64,000 nt of DNA, taken from positions 1-64,000 of the forward strand of contig CAZMZP010000050.1 in NCBI GenBank assembly GCA_964570935.1, in the 5' to 3' direction. This stretch comes from JAFGJU01 sp964570935 (GTDB lineage: Bacteria; Eisenbacteria; RBG-16-71-46; JAFGJU01). The stretch's first letter is position 1, and every line of letters starts with the position of its first letter. The position numbers and the translations under genes were made by a program. Shown in pieces: positions 8,366-16,735 of this stretch. The notes under the pieces are model-generated. The model was not told the DNA's origin, made no database searches, and worked only from the letters and a program-made list of their open reading frames with translations.

Positions 8366-9220
8366 CTATCTGACCCTGACGAAAAACAGGAACACAATCG
8401 CGGCCAGGAAGACGGCGAAGACTATCATCGTCAGGTGCCTGCCGTACTGCTGCACGAGCGGCCGCAACGCCGTCGGAATACTGCTAGGCCGCTCCACTGC
8501 CTTGGTACGGATGAACTTCTTCTTGGGTTGCGCCCCCGCAGGGTCCTGCTGCGGACCCTGCGACGCGGGAACAGTCTCCACCACGAGTCCCGTCATGCTC
8601 GAGTCCGGCGCGCTGCTTCTGGCCGACGCCGGGCCGGTAGTACCCTCGCCCAAAACGAGTCCCAGTCCCTGCTGGGCCGTCTCCCTGGCCTGCTCCACGG
8701 TTATACCCAGCAGGCCGGCGATCAGCACCCCGACCGCAATCACTATCACGAGGCCGATCAGGAAGCGAAGCAGACTCCCGCCGACGCTCGCGCGCGGCGT
8801 GACCATCTGCCCCTCTCCGGTCCGCTCCCCCCGGATAAGGAACCCGTATCGTCTGTCCTTGAGCGCGCCCTCCAGTTTGTTCAGGAATATGAAGATCCTG
8901 TGCCACTGCGCGATTATCTCTTCGATCTCTTCCCTCGAAAACGGCTCCGGCGTGGCCAACGTGGTGAACGAGTTCAACATCTCGGTTATGTCACGCACGG
9001 CGGCAAGCGCCTCCGGGTCTATGCTCCTGCCTCGCTCGATGACAGTAAGCACCGGCAGGAGGTGCGCGATCTTGGCCTTCAACGCCAGGAACTGCTCCTC
9101 CTGGGCGCTCTGTACACCTTCTTTACCCAGGCTGGTCTTCAGAAACTCCCCGAACACCACCCAGGTCTCGATGAGCTTTCTCAGTCTCCGCCTGCCGTTC
9201 ATTCCGTTAGCCACGTCCAC
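8366..9220 (-). CDS. Uncharacterised protein with two membrane segments
   Basis: 284 residues, family not recognised. The first 130 residues are soluble and helical (LETW..GEFLKTSLGKEG, REEIEEIIAQWHRIFIFLNK). A membrane segment follows at about 155-180 (FLIGLVIVIAVGVLIAGLLG), then a linker rich in Ser, Pro, Ala and Gln (about 195-235) and a C-terminal membrane segment (about 263-282) ending FFVRVR. A strong AAGGAGG precedes the GTG at 9220; the next GTG at 9214 is better spaced and could be used instead. It lies at the 3' end of the Tad pilus operon and may be an accessory factor; this is inferred from position only. Confidence 0.75.
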   Translation of the reverse strand: MDVANGMNGRRRLRKLIETWVVFGEFLKTSLGKEGVQSAQEEQFLALKAKIAHLLPVLTVIERGRSIDPEALAAVRDITEMLNSFTTLATPEPFSREEIEEIIAQWHRIFIFLNKLEGALKDRRYGFLIRGERTGEGQMVTPRASVGGSLLRFLIGLVIVIAVGVLIAGLLGITVEQARETAQQGLGLVLGEGTTGPASARSSAPDSSMTGLVVETVPASQGPQQDPAGAQPKKKFIRTKAVERPSSIPTALRPLVQQYGRHLTMIVFAVFLAAIVFLFFVRVR

Positions 9221-9243
9221 ACGGCCTCCTTCACAGCGATCTT

Positions 9244-9260
9244 GCCCGGCTCGGCCGGGC
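9244..9260 (-). terminator. GC hairpin between two operon genes (terminator-like, no T-run)
   Basis: GCCCGGC at 9244-9250 and GCCGGGC at 9254-9260 form a perfect seven-pair stem with a three-base loop in the 82-base gap between the small secreted protein and the two-membrane-segment protein. No T-run follows on either strand, so it may attenuate or stabilise the transcript rather than terminate it. Confidence 0.35.
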
Positions 9261-9302
9261 TGGATGCTGCCCGGCCAGGTACCAAAACGTGTATCGGTCG
9301 GC

Positions 9303-9659
9303 CTACCAGTATATCTTGACCATCAGGACATTCTTCTTGGGGACCACCACCTGATCCTCCACCTTCTGCCCCGTCCGCTTGGTCCCGTAGCCCTGCGAAA
9401 GGGCTATTTCGTAGTCAGATATCTTCACCAGTCTGCCGCAGTACTTGGGGCCGCTCCATGTGTAGACCTCGATGTACGAGGTGGAGGCGGCGTTGCTTCC
9501 CCACGGTTTCAGGAAAAACACTTCTTTCCAGACGTAGACCTCCGGCTCGACGTCCGCCGCAAGGACGTACGGTCTGTACACTCCGGCGGCCAGAGCCGGT
9601 ACCGCGACGCACAGAAGCATGGAGACCATCAGACCCATCATCAGAACGCGTGTCTTCAT
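9303..9659 (-). CDS. Small secreted protein of unknown function
   Basis: 118 residues. A clear signal peptide (MKTRVLMMGLMVSMLL then VPALA-A, cleavage near residue 24) is followed by a compact 94-residue mature domain rich in Tyr, Trp and Val (EVYVWKEVFFLKPWG, YIEVYTWSG) with one cysteine. No family is recognised; the predicted strands suggest a beta-rich export product. A strong GGAGGG precedes the ATG by seven bases. It is 40 bases downstream of tadC and is likely co-transcribed with the Tad pilus genes, so it could be a pilus-associated periplasmic or surface factor. That role is a guess from position. Confidence 0.75.
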   Translation of the reverse strand: MKTRVLMMGLMVSMLLCVAVPALAAGVYRPYVLAADVEPEVYVWKEVFFLKPWGSNAASTSYIEVYTWSGPKYCGRLVKISDYEIALSQGYGTKRTGQKVEDQVVVPKKNVLMVKIYW

Positions 9660-9699
9660 CGAAAATCCCTCCTACCGAACTCGAGATGCGTCCATACGC

Positions 9700-10662
9700 C
9701 TAGGCTTTTACGGTAAGGCCGGCCAGGGTCCTCACTATGGTCACTACCGCCGGCCCGAGGATGACAACAAACAACGACGGAAATATGCACAGCACCAGTG
9801 GGAACACCAGCTTCACCGGCGTTTTCGCCGCCGCCTCCTCCGCCCTCTGTCTTCTTCTCGTCCGCACCGTGTCGGCGTGCGTGCGCAGGGCCTGTGCCAC
9901 GCTGGTGCCCAGCTTGTCGGTCTGCACGAGCATCGCCACCAGGGAGCTCAGTTCCTCCGCTCCCGTCCTTGTCGTCAGGTCCCGGAGCGCCTGCGCCCTG
10001 GGCTTACCCGCCTTGACCTCCTGCGTCACCTGCGCGAATTCACTGCTGAGAACGCTGCTCGTCAGCTTCATCTCGCTGGACACCCTGGCAACGGCGGCGT
10101 CCAACCCCAGGCCCGCCTCCACGCACACGACCATTAGGTCCAGCGCGTCGGGCAGATGCCGGGTGATCTCCGCCTGCCGGCGCGAGGCCGCGTGCCGCAG
10201 CCAGTAGTCCGGCAGCAGGTATCCCCCGACGCCCACCAGGAGGCCCAGCAGCAGGATCAGGCCCGGTGAATGTCCGAGCCACGCGCCCACCGGGATGTAC
10301 AGCGCGAAAAGTATCATCGCCAGGAATATCTTGGCGCCCCGGTAGACCCTCAGGGCGTTGCTCTTGCGGTACCCGGCGTACGTAAGCAGCCTCTGTATCC
10401 TCGGCTCCGCTTTCTGTGCCTTTCCCGGCGCGAACCCTCCGACGAACTCCTTCACGGAGTCCGCGGCCGTGGACGACGCCTTCCTGGCCTTACCCAGCCA
10501 CCTGCCGCGACGCCCCCCGGCCACCGGGACGACGTCGGTCAGACGGTCTATTCTCCTCTGCAGAGGGTCGGGTGCCCTGAACGCGAAGTGCAGCAGCAGG
10601 GCCGCGCACAAGCTCAGACTCAAGAAAACTAGCGCCATGATCACGGGCAAAGGTAGAAGCAT
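9700..10662 (-). CDS. tadC: Tad pilus inner-membrane platform protein TadC
   Basis: 320 residues with membrane segments at about 5-28, 110-130, 135-155 and 290-315 flanking the cytoplasmic type II secretion F domain (DALDLMVVCVEAGLGLDAAV, then LSSLVAMLVQTDKLGTSVAQ). The segment GLGLDAA is typical of GspF-type proteins. With TadB it forms the inner-membrane base on which the TadA ATPase acts to polymerise Flp pilin. It begins four bases after tadB ends. The size and neighbour order fit TadC rather than TadB. Confidence 0.93.
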   Translation of the reverse strand: MLLPLPVIMALVFLSLSLCAALLLHFAFRAPDPLQRRIDRLTDVVPVAGGRRGRWLGKARKASSTAADSVKEFVGGFAPGKAQKAEPRIQRLLTYAGYRKSNALRVYRGAKIFLAMILFALYIPVGAWLGHSPGLILLLGLLVGVGGYLLPDYWLRHAASRRQAEITRHLPDALDLMVVCVEAGLGLDAAVARVSSEMKLTSSVLSSEFAQVTQEVKAGKPRAQALRDLTTRTGAEELSSLVAMLVQTDKLGTSVAQALRTHADTVRTRRRQRAEEAAAKTPVKLVFPLVLCIFPSLFVVILGPAVVTIVRTLAGLTVKA

Positions 10663-10665
10663 GTC

Positions 10666-11637
10666 CTAGACCTCTATGTTCACGATTTTACGTATCCAGA
10701 CGTACCCGATTACCATCAAGGTTCCAGCCACGCCCAGCATCAGCCGTCCGGTCGAGTCCTTGAAAAGGAACATGATGTAGCTCGGGTTGATGAGCATGAT
10801 GATGAGCCCCACTGTCACCGGCAGCAGCGCCAGCACTATCCCGGACAGCCGTGCGTCGGCGGTCAGAGACCGCATCTGGCCCAGGATCTTGAACCGCTCC
10901 CTGATTGTGTAGCTGATCTTCTCGAGGATCTCCGCCACGTTGCCGCCGGTCTCTCTCTGGATCACCATGGCAATGACGAAGAACCTCACGTCCATGCTGT
11001 CTATCCTGTCGGCCAGGTTCATCAGGGCCTCTTTGAAGCTGAGCCCCAGATTCTGTTCGTCGAAAGTCTCTTTGAACTCGGACGACACAGGGTCGGGCAT
11101 CTCGTCCGCCACGAGCTGTATCGCGCCGGTGAATGCGTGGCCGGCCCTCAGAGCGCTGGTCATCAGGTCGAGGGCGTCCGGGAACTGGCTCACGAAAGAC
11201 CTCACTCTCTTCCTCTTCCTCCGCACGACGTTGAGCGTCGGCAGGCAGCCCAGGGCGCCGCCGCCGACTATTGCGGATATCACGCTCCGGCCGATGAAGT
11301 AGCCGAGCCCGGAACCCGCAGCCACGAAGACCAGCGTGAACAGCAGGAGCTCGCCCACGCGCATGGGCGACTCAGCCTGCCTGAGCAGTCTGTCCAGCTT
11401 GTGCGCCAGCTTGACCTTGGACAATCCCTTGTGCAAAGCCGGGATCTGGCTCATGAGCTCGTCCCGCAGGATGCTGGCGGAGACCAAGGCCTCCCTGCCG
11501 TGTTCCTTGCTCAGGGCGCTCAGCCGTTTCCTCATCCATGCCGCGCGAGTCTCCGGCGAACCCCTCCCCGCGAGCCCCAATGAGAGAAACAGGAATGCGA
11601 CTGCGAGGAGTACCAGTACGGATACTACGATGAGCAA
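10666..11637 (-). CDS. tadB: Tad pilus inner-membrane platform protein TadB
   Basis: 323 residues. N-terminal membrane segment (about 2-23), central pair (about 100-135), cytoplasmic F domain with FPDALDLMTSALRAGHAF and VIQRETGGNVAEILEKIS, and C-terminal membrane segments from about 270. The TGGN..E motif is conserved in GspF/TadB proteins. It partners TadC in the platform for the TadA ATPase. The start is TTG at 11637 with GGAG six bases upstream. It lies 36 bases after the tadA stop, within the Tad operon. Confidence 0.93.
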   Translation of the reverse strand: MLIVVSVLVLLAVAFLFLSLGLAGRGSPETRAAWMRKRLSALSKEHGREALVSASILRDELMSQIPALHKGLSKVKLAHKLDRLLRQAESPMRVGELLLFTLVFVAAGSGLGYFIGRSVISAIVGGGALGCLPTLNVVRRKRKRVRSFVSQFPDALDLMTSALRAGHAFTGAIQLVADEMPDPVSSEFKETFDEQNLGLSFKEALMNLADRIDSMDVRFFVIAMVIQRETGGNVAEILEKISYTIRERFKILGQMRSLTADARLSGIVLALLPVTVGLIIMLINPSYIMFLFKDSTGRLMLGVAGTLMVIGYVWIRKIVNIEV

Positions 11638-11673
11638 GTGCGTCTCCTCTCCCTGAAGATTACTCCGTGACCC

Positions 11674-13023
11674 CTAGACGTCGTCAAAGATGCCCGGAGG
11701 AAGGTGAACTCCGGCCACGAAGAGCCTCTCGGCGAACTTGGGCCTTATGCCGGTGGGCTTGAACCTCCCCAGGACCGTGCCGTCCTCGGACACTCCCAGA
11801 CGTTCGAACACGAAGATGTCCTGCATGGTGACGACGTTGCCTTCCATGCCTACAATCTCAGCCACGTTCGTCACTCTTCTTCTTCCGTCAGTCAAACGGG
11901 CTATCTGGACTACCACGTTGAGCGCCGAAGCGATCTGCTCGCGGATGGCCTTCTCCGGGAGCTCCAGCCCGGCCATCAGAACCATGGTCTCGATACGACT
12001 CAGCGAATCGCGAGGCGTGTTCGCATGGACGGTCGTCATCGAACCGTCGTGGCCGGTGTTCATGGCCTGGAGCATGTCCAGTGCCTCGTCGCCTCTGACC
12101 TCTCCCACGATTATCCTGTCAGGCCGCATACGCAGGGCGTTCCTGACGAGGTCTCTCTGGGTGATGCGTCCCCTGCCCTCTATGTTCGGCGGCCGCGTCT
12201 CGAGCCTTACCACGTGCTCCTGCTGGAGCTGGAGCTCAGCCGCGTCCTCTATGGTCACCACTCTCTCCTCTCCGGGCACGAACCCGGACAACACGTTCAG
12301 CAGAGTCGTCTTGCCCGCGCCGGTTCCGCCGGAGATGAGGATGTTGAGCTTCGCCTTGACGGCGCCCTTCAAGAGCTCCAGCATGGCCGGAGTCATGCTC
12401 TCGAAGGTCAACAGGTCGTTAGCGGTGAGCGGATTCGCCCCGAACCTTCGAATCGACAGCACCGGGCCGTCGATAGACAGCGGCGGGATGATGGCATTCA
12501 CTCGAGACCCGTCCGGGAGTCTCGCGTCCACCATTGGGGAGGACTCGTCCACTCTCCTTCCGACCGCGGCCACTATCCTGTCTATGATCTGCCTGACGTG
12601 GTTGTCGTCCTTGAACTTGACTCCCGTCAGCTCCAGCTTTCCGAACCTCTCGACGTACACCTGGTCGTGGCCGTTGACCAGGATGTCGGAGAGGGTCGGG
12701 TCCGCCAGAAGCGGCTCAATGGGGCCCAGCCCCAGAGTCTCGTGGACGACTTCCTCTGTGAGCTTCTCCCGGTCGGCCCTGCTCAGCGGAAGGGTCTCGC
12801 CCGCTATGATCGCCTCGAGCGCGAGCCGGACCTGCCCGCGGAGCTGGTCCTGCGGGATGGTGTCGATGGTCGCGAGGTCGAGCTTCTCGATGAGCTTGTG
12901 ATGCACTCTCGACTTCAGCTCCTGGTAGGCGTCCCTGGTCTCGGGCTCCGCCCCCCTGTACCCGAAGCGTTCCATCTTCACCTTCGGCGTCTGCTGACGC
13001 CCGAGTCTTTCGAAGAGTGCCAT
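11674..13023 (-). CDS. tadA: Tad pilus assembly ATPase TadA/CpaF
   Basis: 449 residues. Secretion ATPase of the VirB11/CpaF type: N-terminal domain with LADPTLSDILVNG, then Walker A GGTGAGKTT (232-240), the Asp box ERVVTIEDAAELQL, Walker B RIIVGEVRGDEALDML and the His box TGHDGSMTTVHAN. It hydrolyses ATP in the cytoplasm to drive pilin extrusion through TadB/TadC. It begins four bases after tadZ ends. Length and motifs are complete. Confidence 0.96.
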   Translation of the reverse strand: MALFERLGRQQTPKVKMERFGYRGAEPETRDAYQELKSRVHHKLIEKLDLATIDTIPQDQLRGQVRLALEAIIAGETLPLSRADREKLTEEVVHETLGLGPIEPLLADPTLSDILVNGHDQVYVERFGKLELTGVKFKDDNHVRQIIDRIVAAVGRRVDESSPMVDARLPDGSRVNAIIPPLSIDGPVLSIRRFGANPLTANDLLTFESMTPAMLELLKGAVKAKLNILISGGTGAGKTTLLNVLSGFVPGEERVVTIEDAAELQLQQEHVVRLETRPPNIEGRGRITQRDLVRNALRMRPDRIIVGEVRGDEALDMLQAMNTGHDGSMTTVHANTPRDSLSRIETMVLMAGLELPEKAIREQIASALNVVVQIARLTDGRRRVTNVAEIVGMEGNVVTMQDIFVFERLGVSEDGTVLGRFKPTGIRPKFAERLFVAGVHLPPGIFDDV

Positions 13024-13026
13024 TCT

Positions 13027-14214
13027 CTACCTCCTCAGGAGCTTCGCCAGCGAGCGTTTCTTGGGGGCTTCCGCCTCGATCTCTTCCTCGGGGCCCATCC
13101 TGCACATTGCGTACGCCAGCTCGCGCAAATTCACCGTCACTGGCGACTGCGGCGCGGATTCGATCAGAGGCACCCCCGAATTGATGGAGTTGCTGACGCT
13201 CGCGTAGTCGTTCGGTATGCGCCAGAAAACGGGATACTCAAAGCTCTTCTCGAATTTCTCCACGACCACCGACTTGTTCGGTACGAACCGGTTGAGCAGG
13301 AGCTTCACTTTGTCACGGCCGTAGCCCAACCTCTGGAATATCTCTATGCACCTCTTCGAGTTTCTTATCGCCGGCAGCTCCAGGGCCGACACCAGGAAGA
13401 TCGCGTCGGACAGGTCGAGGGTCTCCACGCATCTTTCGTCGAACGTGTGCGACGTGTCGACGATCACGTACTCGAACATCGAACGCAGCAACCGCAGCAC
13501 CTGGCCTATCTGTTCCGCCGTGATGGCCTCCGCCTCCTCGGCCTGCTGAGGCTCCGCCATGACGTACGCGCCGGACGAATGCTGGACCATGTGCCCCCTG
13601 AGAAGAGTCTGGTCCAGTTTCTCGTAGCTCCGCGCCACGTCGGCGATGGTGTAGGTGGGCTGCACGTTGAGGAACATGGCCGCGTCGCCGAACTGGAGGT
13701 CAAGGTCCACGACCGCGGCCGACTTGCCGCAGGCCTTGGCCAGCATGACCGCCAGGTTCACCGCGAGCATCGTCGTGCCCAGCCCGCCCTTGTTGCTGAA
13801 TATCGTGATTATCTCGCCCGCCACCGTGCCCTGCGTCTGGACCTTTCTCATCACCTTTCGGATGGCGGCGACGACCTCGTCCTGGTCCAGCGGGCGTTTG
13901 AGGAACTCTTGTATGCCGGACCGCATGGCCTTGAGTATCACGTCCGGCTTCGTCTCAGACGAGACGGCGAAGATAGACGCCTGCGGGTACACCTCCACGA
14001 TCTTGGCCGCGGTCGCCAGGTGGTCCTCCGCGGGAGACGAGATTTCCAGGAACACGATGTGCGGCCTGAACTGCCTGACCAGGTTGACTCCGACGCGCAG
14101 GTCGTCCGACTCCGCGCGCACCTGAGCTCCGGGCAGCTCCCGCAGAATGTTCTTGAGCGAGTAGTGAACGTCCTTGTCGCTGTCGATTATGACAATAGAG
14201 ATTTCGTCCAGCAT
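13027..14214 (-). CDS. tadZ: Tad pilus localisation protein TadZ/CpaE
   Basis: 395 residues. An atypical receiver-like N-terminal domain (1-125; DEISIVIIDSDKDVHYSL) is joined to a ParA/MinD-type ATPase domain with the deviant Walker A NKGGLGTT and DLDLQFGDAAMFL. CpaE/TadZ proteins localise the Tad machine to a cell pole or patch. In the receiver the usual phospho-acceptor position reads VFLEISSP, lacking an Asp, as in other TadZ proteins, so it is probably not phosphorylated. It begins six bases after the tadG-like gene ends. Confidence 0.93.
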   Translation of the reverse strand: MLDEISIVIIDSDKDVHYSLKNILRELPGAQVRAESDDLRVGVNLVRQFRPHIVFLEISSPAEDHLATAAKIVEVYPQASIFAVSSETKPDVILKAMRSGIQEFLKRPLDQDEVVAAIRKVMRKVQTQGTVAGEIITIFSNKGGLGTTMLAVNLAVMLAKACGKSAAVVDLDLQFGDAAMFLNVQPTYTIADVARSYEKLDQTLLRGHMVQHSSGAYVMAEPQQAEEAEAITAEQIGQVLRLLRSMFEYVIVDTSHTFDERCVETLDLSDAIFLVSALELPAIRNSKRCIEIFQRLGYGRDKVKLLLNRFVPNKSVVVEKFEKSFEYPVFWRIPNDYASVSNSINSGVPLIESAPQSPVTVNLRELAYAMCRMGPEEEIEAEAPKKRSLAKLLRR

Positions 14215-14220
14215 ACTTGT

Positions 14221-15516
14221 CTATTCCACCATCTGGTATGACCACGTGAAGCTCTGGTTGCCGTCGCCGGGCTGGCTTCCCTTGACACACGAAATGGGCG
14301 CCCGCGTAAGCCTGGCGGTTACGACGCTGTGCCTGTCAACCCCCTCTATGAAGAATGCCACTATCTTTGTCACGACGATAGTGTTCCCCCTCTCCTCCGT
14401 GAGTCTTCCGGACTCCGGCCACATTCTGGGGTCGAAGACAGGGACAAATATTATCCTGGGGCTCTCTCCTATGTTTCCGCCATCAGAGGAGTGGTCCACG
14501 TTGTCTACTTCTTCACTCCAGAACGCGTCGGGATCCTGCTCCAGGATGTCCTTGGTGCCCTGGACCGTGGGTCCGACCATGTTGCCCGGCTCGCTCTCCA
14601 GGGTGAACTCCTCATTTGGATCGATGACCGTCGGGTTGCACTTACTGATGTTTTCTCTATAAGCGGCGGCGCCGCGGCGGGCCTCGCCATATTCCTCAGG
14701 CCACGGCAGGACGATGGGATTGAAGAAGCTAGCAGCAGGTCTGGTTTCCTGTGCGCCGAGCTTAAGAAAGACCTGCATTCCCACATTTCCGTCCGGCGGC
14801 AAACTGGGGATGTAACCGGCCTCGTTCGCCTGCGACAACGCTCTGTCGTAGTGCTCGCTGTCGTAGACCCCGTTCCCGTTCCCGTCCGTGAACGTTTCGC
14901 CCGGATCGTAGAGTCTATTGCCGTTGGAGTCGGTGAACTTCTCGCCGTTCCACCTACCGTTGTTCTGCCACGACGATTTTCCGGTCGAGTATCCGGGAAT
15001 AGGGGTCGTGTCGTCCCAAAGATCAGGTATGGTCCAGGGCTTGACGCAGCATGCAGTCGAGCTCGGGGTCACGAGGAGGACCGCCCTGGCCGACACGTCG
15101 GCGAAGGGAATCCGCAAGATCTTGGCGAAGAAGAGCGGCAGGCCGTTGTCTCTTGACCGCAACTTGCGGGCATACACGGTGAGTCTCTTGTCGGCGATTA
15201 TGATGTCTTCTGCCGGCACTATGTACACTGACTCGTCGTTGCCGGCCTTGTGCCTCCCAGCCATCTCGATCACTCTGTTGGCGACTTCGCTCGACTTGGT
15301 CGGCTCCTCCAGGATCATGGCGCCCGCCGCGGCCAGGACGCAGGCGTCAGCCGCGTTCTGGAGCTGCTGCTTGGTGACCATGATGTAGCCTATGTCCACG
15401 GCGAAGGCCGCAAGGGCCAGCATGGCTATGATGAGAAAACCTATGAGGGGCAACACGGCCCCCCGCTGCGAAAACAATAGAGTCACACCTTTACCAGACT
15501 GTCTCATTGCGCTCAC
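14221..15516 (-). CDS. TadG-like minor pilin / pilus-assembly protein with DxNGNG repeats
   Basis: 431 residues. Near the N-terminus QRGAVLPLIGFLIIAMLALA and DIGYIMVTKQQLQNAADA match the TadG/TadE-type pilin-like N-terminal domain (one membrane segment, about 20-45). The large outer part has no family I recognise but contains FTDSNGNRLYDPGE and FTDGNGNGVYDSEH in tandem (about 193-222), which look like calcium-binding EF-hand-type loops. It is likely a minor pilin or surface adhesin associated with the Tad pilus. The GTG start at 15516 directly abuts the secretin stop; ATG at 15507 is an alternative, but GGAGAGGAG suits the GTG better. Confidence 0.87.
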   Translation of the reverse strand: MSAMRQSGKGVTLLFSQRGAVLPLIGFLIIAMLALAAFAVDIGYIMVTKQQLQNAADACVLAAAGAMILEEPTKSSEVANRVIEMAGRHKAGNDESVYIVPAEDIIIADKRLTVYARKLRSRDNGLPLFFAKILRIPFADVSARAVLLVTPSSTACCVKPWTIPDLWDDTTPIPGYSTGKSSWQNNGRWNGEKFTDSNGNRLYDPGETFTDGNGNGVYDSEHYDRALSQANEAGYIPSLPPDGNVGMQVFLKLGAQETRPAASFFNPIVLPWPEEYGEARRGAAAYRENISKCNPTVIDPNEEFTLESEPGNMVGPTVQGTKDILEQDPDAFWSEEVDNVDHSSDGGNIGESPRIIFVPVFDPRMWPESGRLTEERGNTIVVTKIVAFFIEGVDRHSVVTARLTRAPISCVKGSQPGDGNQSFTWSYQMVE

Positions 15517-16647
15517 CTACTCCTCTCCAGATGCCCTCCCGGTGCCCGGCCAGGCAGGCACATCTGATGCGCTGTACGAGCCCACGATCTTCGGCGTCAC
15601 CAACAGCACCAGCTCGGTCTCGTTCTGCATGAAACTCGTGCTCTTGAACAGCAAACCGAGAATAGGGATGTCGCCGAGGATCGGGAACTTCGAAACACCC
15701 TTTGAATCCTCTCTCGTAATCAAACCGGCCACGACGAGCGTCTGGCCGTCCTTGAGCTCTACCGTGCTCTGGGCTCTTCTCGTACGAAGGGCCGGTATCG
15801 CATACCCGCCCAACACTATTCCGTTGTCCCAGTCGAGAGTGCTCACTTCGGGCTCCACCTTGAGGCTCACCACGCCCGAATCCACGACCGTGGGCGTAAA
15901 CTTGAGCTGAACTCCGAATTCCTTCCACTCTATTGTCACGCTGTTTCCGCCGCCGCCGGTCTGGAGTATGGGAACCGGTATCTCGCCGCCGGCCAGAAAC
16001 TCCGCCTGATGTCCGCTTATCGCAACGAGGGTGGGCTCGGCCAGCGTGTTGACGACACCCTTCTTCTCCAGTGCCTTCAAAGCCGCTTCGACGCCGTATG
16101 ACGGGTGCGCCAGAGAAAGGTACGTGGTCACGCCCGAACTCAGGGTGAGAGGGATGGTAGGCGGTGTCACCTGGCCGGCGAAGCTTCCCACGACGGCCTC
16201 CTGGAAGTCCTCACCGAAGATTCTAGGATTGAGGTCCGTGCTCACGAAGTCGACGCCCAACTCCTTCATGGCCGTCCTGTTCACCTCGGCGAACCGGACT
16301 TTGAGCATCACCTGCTGAAACGACGTGTCGGTATGAACGACCAGGTTGTAGAAAGTGGGCCTTTCCTCGCTGTCCCATACGACCAGGCTGGTCGTGCCCG
16401 GAGCCTTTCCGTTCACCAGGAGCTGCTTGGGAGAGGCCACCATGACGTCGGCTATGGCCGGGTCCGTCACCGAAACGCGCGTGATGTTCTCAGTGAACGT
16501 GATGACCTGTGATTTACCTACGATGACCTCCATCTTGAGGAGTGCGCCCGCGGGGACGACCGCGGCCGAAACGTCGCGAGCCAGACACGGTGTCAAAAGC
16601 AGCAGGCTGGACACAACCAGCCAGGCAAGACGTCTTCTGCTAAGCAT
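15517..16647 (-). CDS. rcpA: Tad pilus outer-membrane secretin RcpA/CpaC
   Basis: About 376 residues. A signal peptide (MLSRRRLAWLVVSSLLLL) is followed by the pilus-biogenesis N-domain (VIVGKSQVITFTENITRVSV, then LLVNGKAPGTTSLVVWD), a short domain, and the secretin domain (NTLAEPTLVAISGHQAEFLAGGE, VELKDGQTLVVAGLI, PILGDIPILGLLFKS). It forms the outer-membrane pore for the Flp pilus. The frame is open to 16701, but I choose ATG 16647 because it gives a clean signal peptide and has GGAGGAG about ten bases upstream. Its stop touches the tadG-like start. Confidence 0.94.
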   Translation of the reverse strand: MLSRRRLAWLVVSSLLLLTPCLARDVSAAVVPAGALLKMEVIVGKSQVITFTENITRVSVTDPAIADVMVASPKQLLVNGKAPGTTSLVVWDSEERPTFYNLVVHTDTSFQQVMLKVRFAEVNRTAMKELGVDFVSTDLNPRIFGEDFQEAVVGSFAGQVTPPTIPLTLSSGVTTYLSLAHPSYGVEAALKALEKKGVVNTLAEPTLVAISGHQAEFLAGGEIPVPILQTGGGGNSVTIEWKEFGVQLKFTPTVVDSGVVSLKVEPEVSTLDWDNGIVLGGYAIPALRTRRAQSTVELKDGQTLVVAGLITREDSKGVSKFPILGDIPILGLLFKSTSFMQNETELVLLVTPKIVGSYSASDVPAWPGTGRASGEE

Positions 16648-16735
16648 GATCGCTGTTCTCCTCCATTCCCCGGCTTCCCTGGGAGGAAAGCTGCGGGTCA
16701 AAACCGCACAAGATCAGCGCATGAACTGAGTATGT

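Noticed and set aside
3997..9302. Sigma-54 promoters near the NtrC-type regulator's likely targets
   Set aside because: No -24/-12 GG-N10-GC element with good context was found by eye; absence is not proof.
11704..14241. An 845-codon plus-strand frame across tadA/tadZ
   Set aside because: Antisense shadow of two clear Tad genes, with no family motif of its own.
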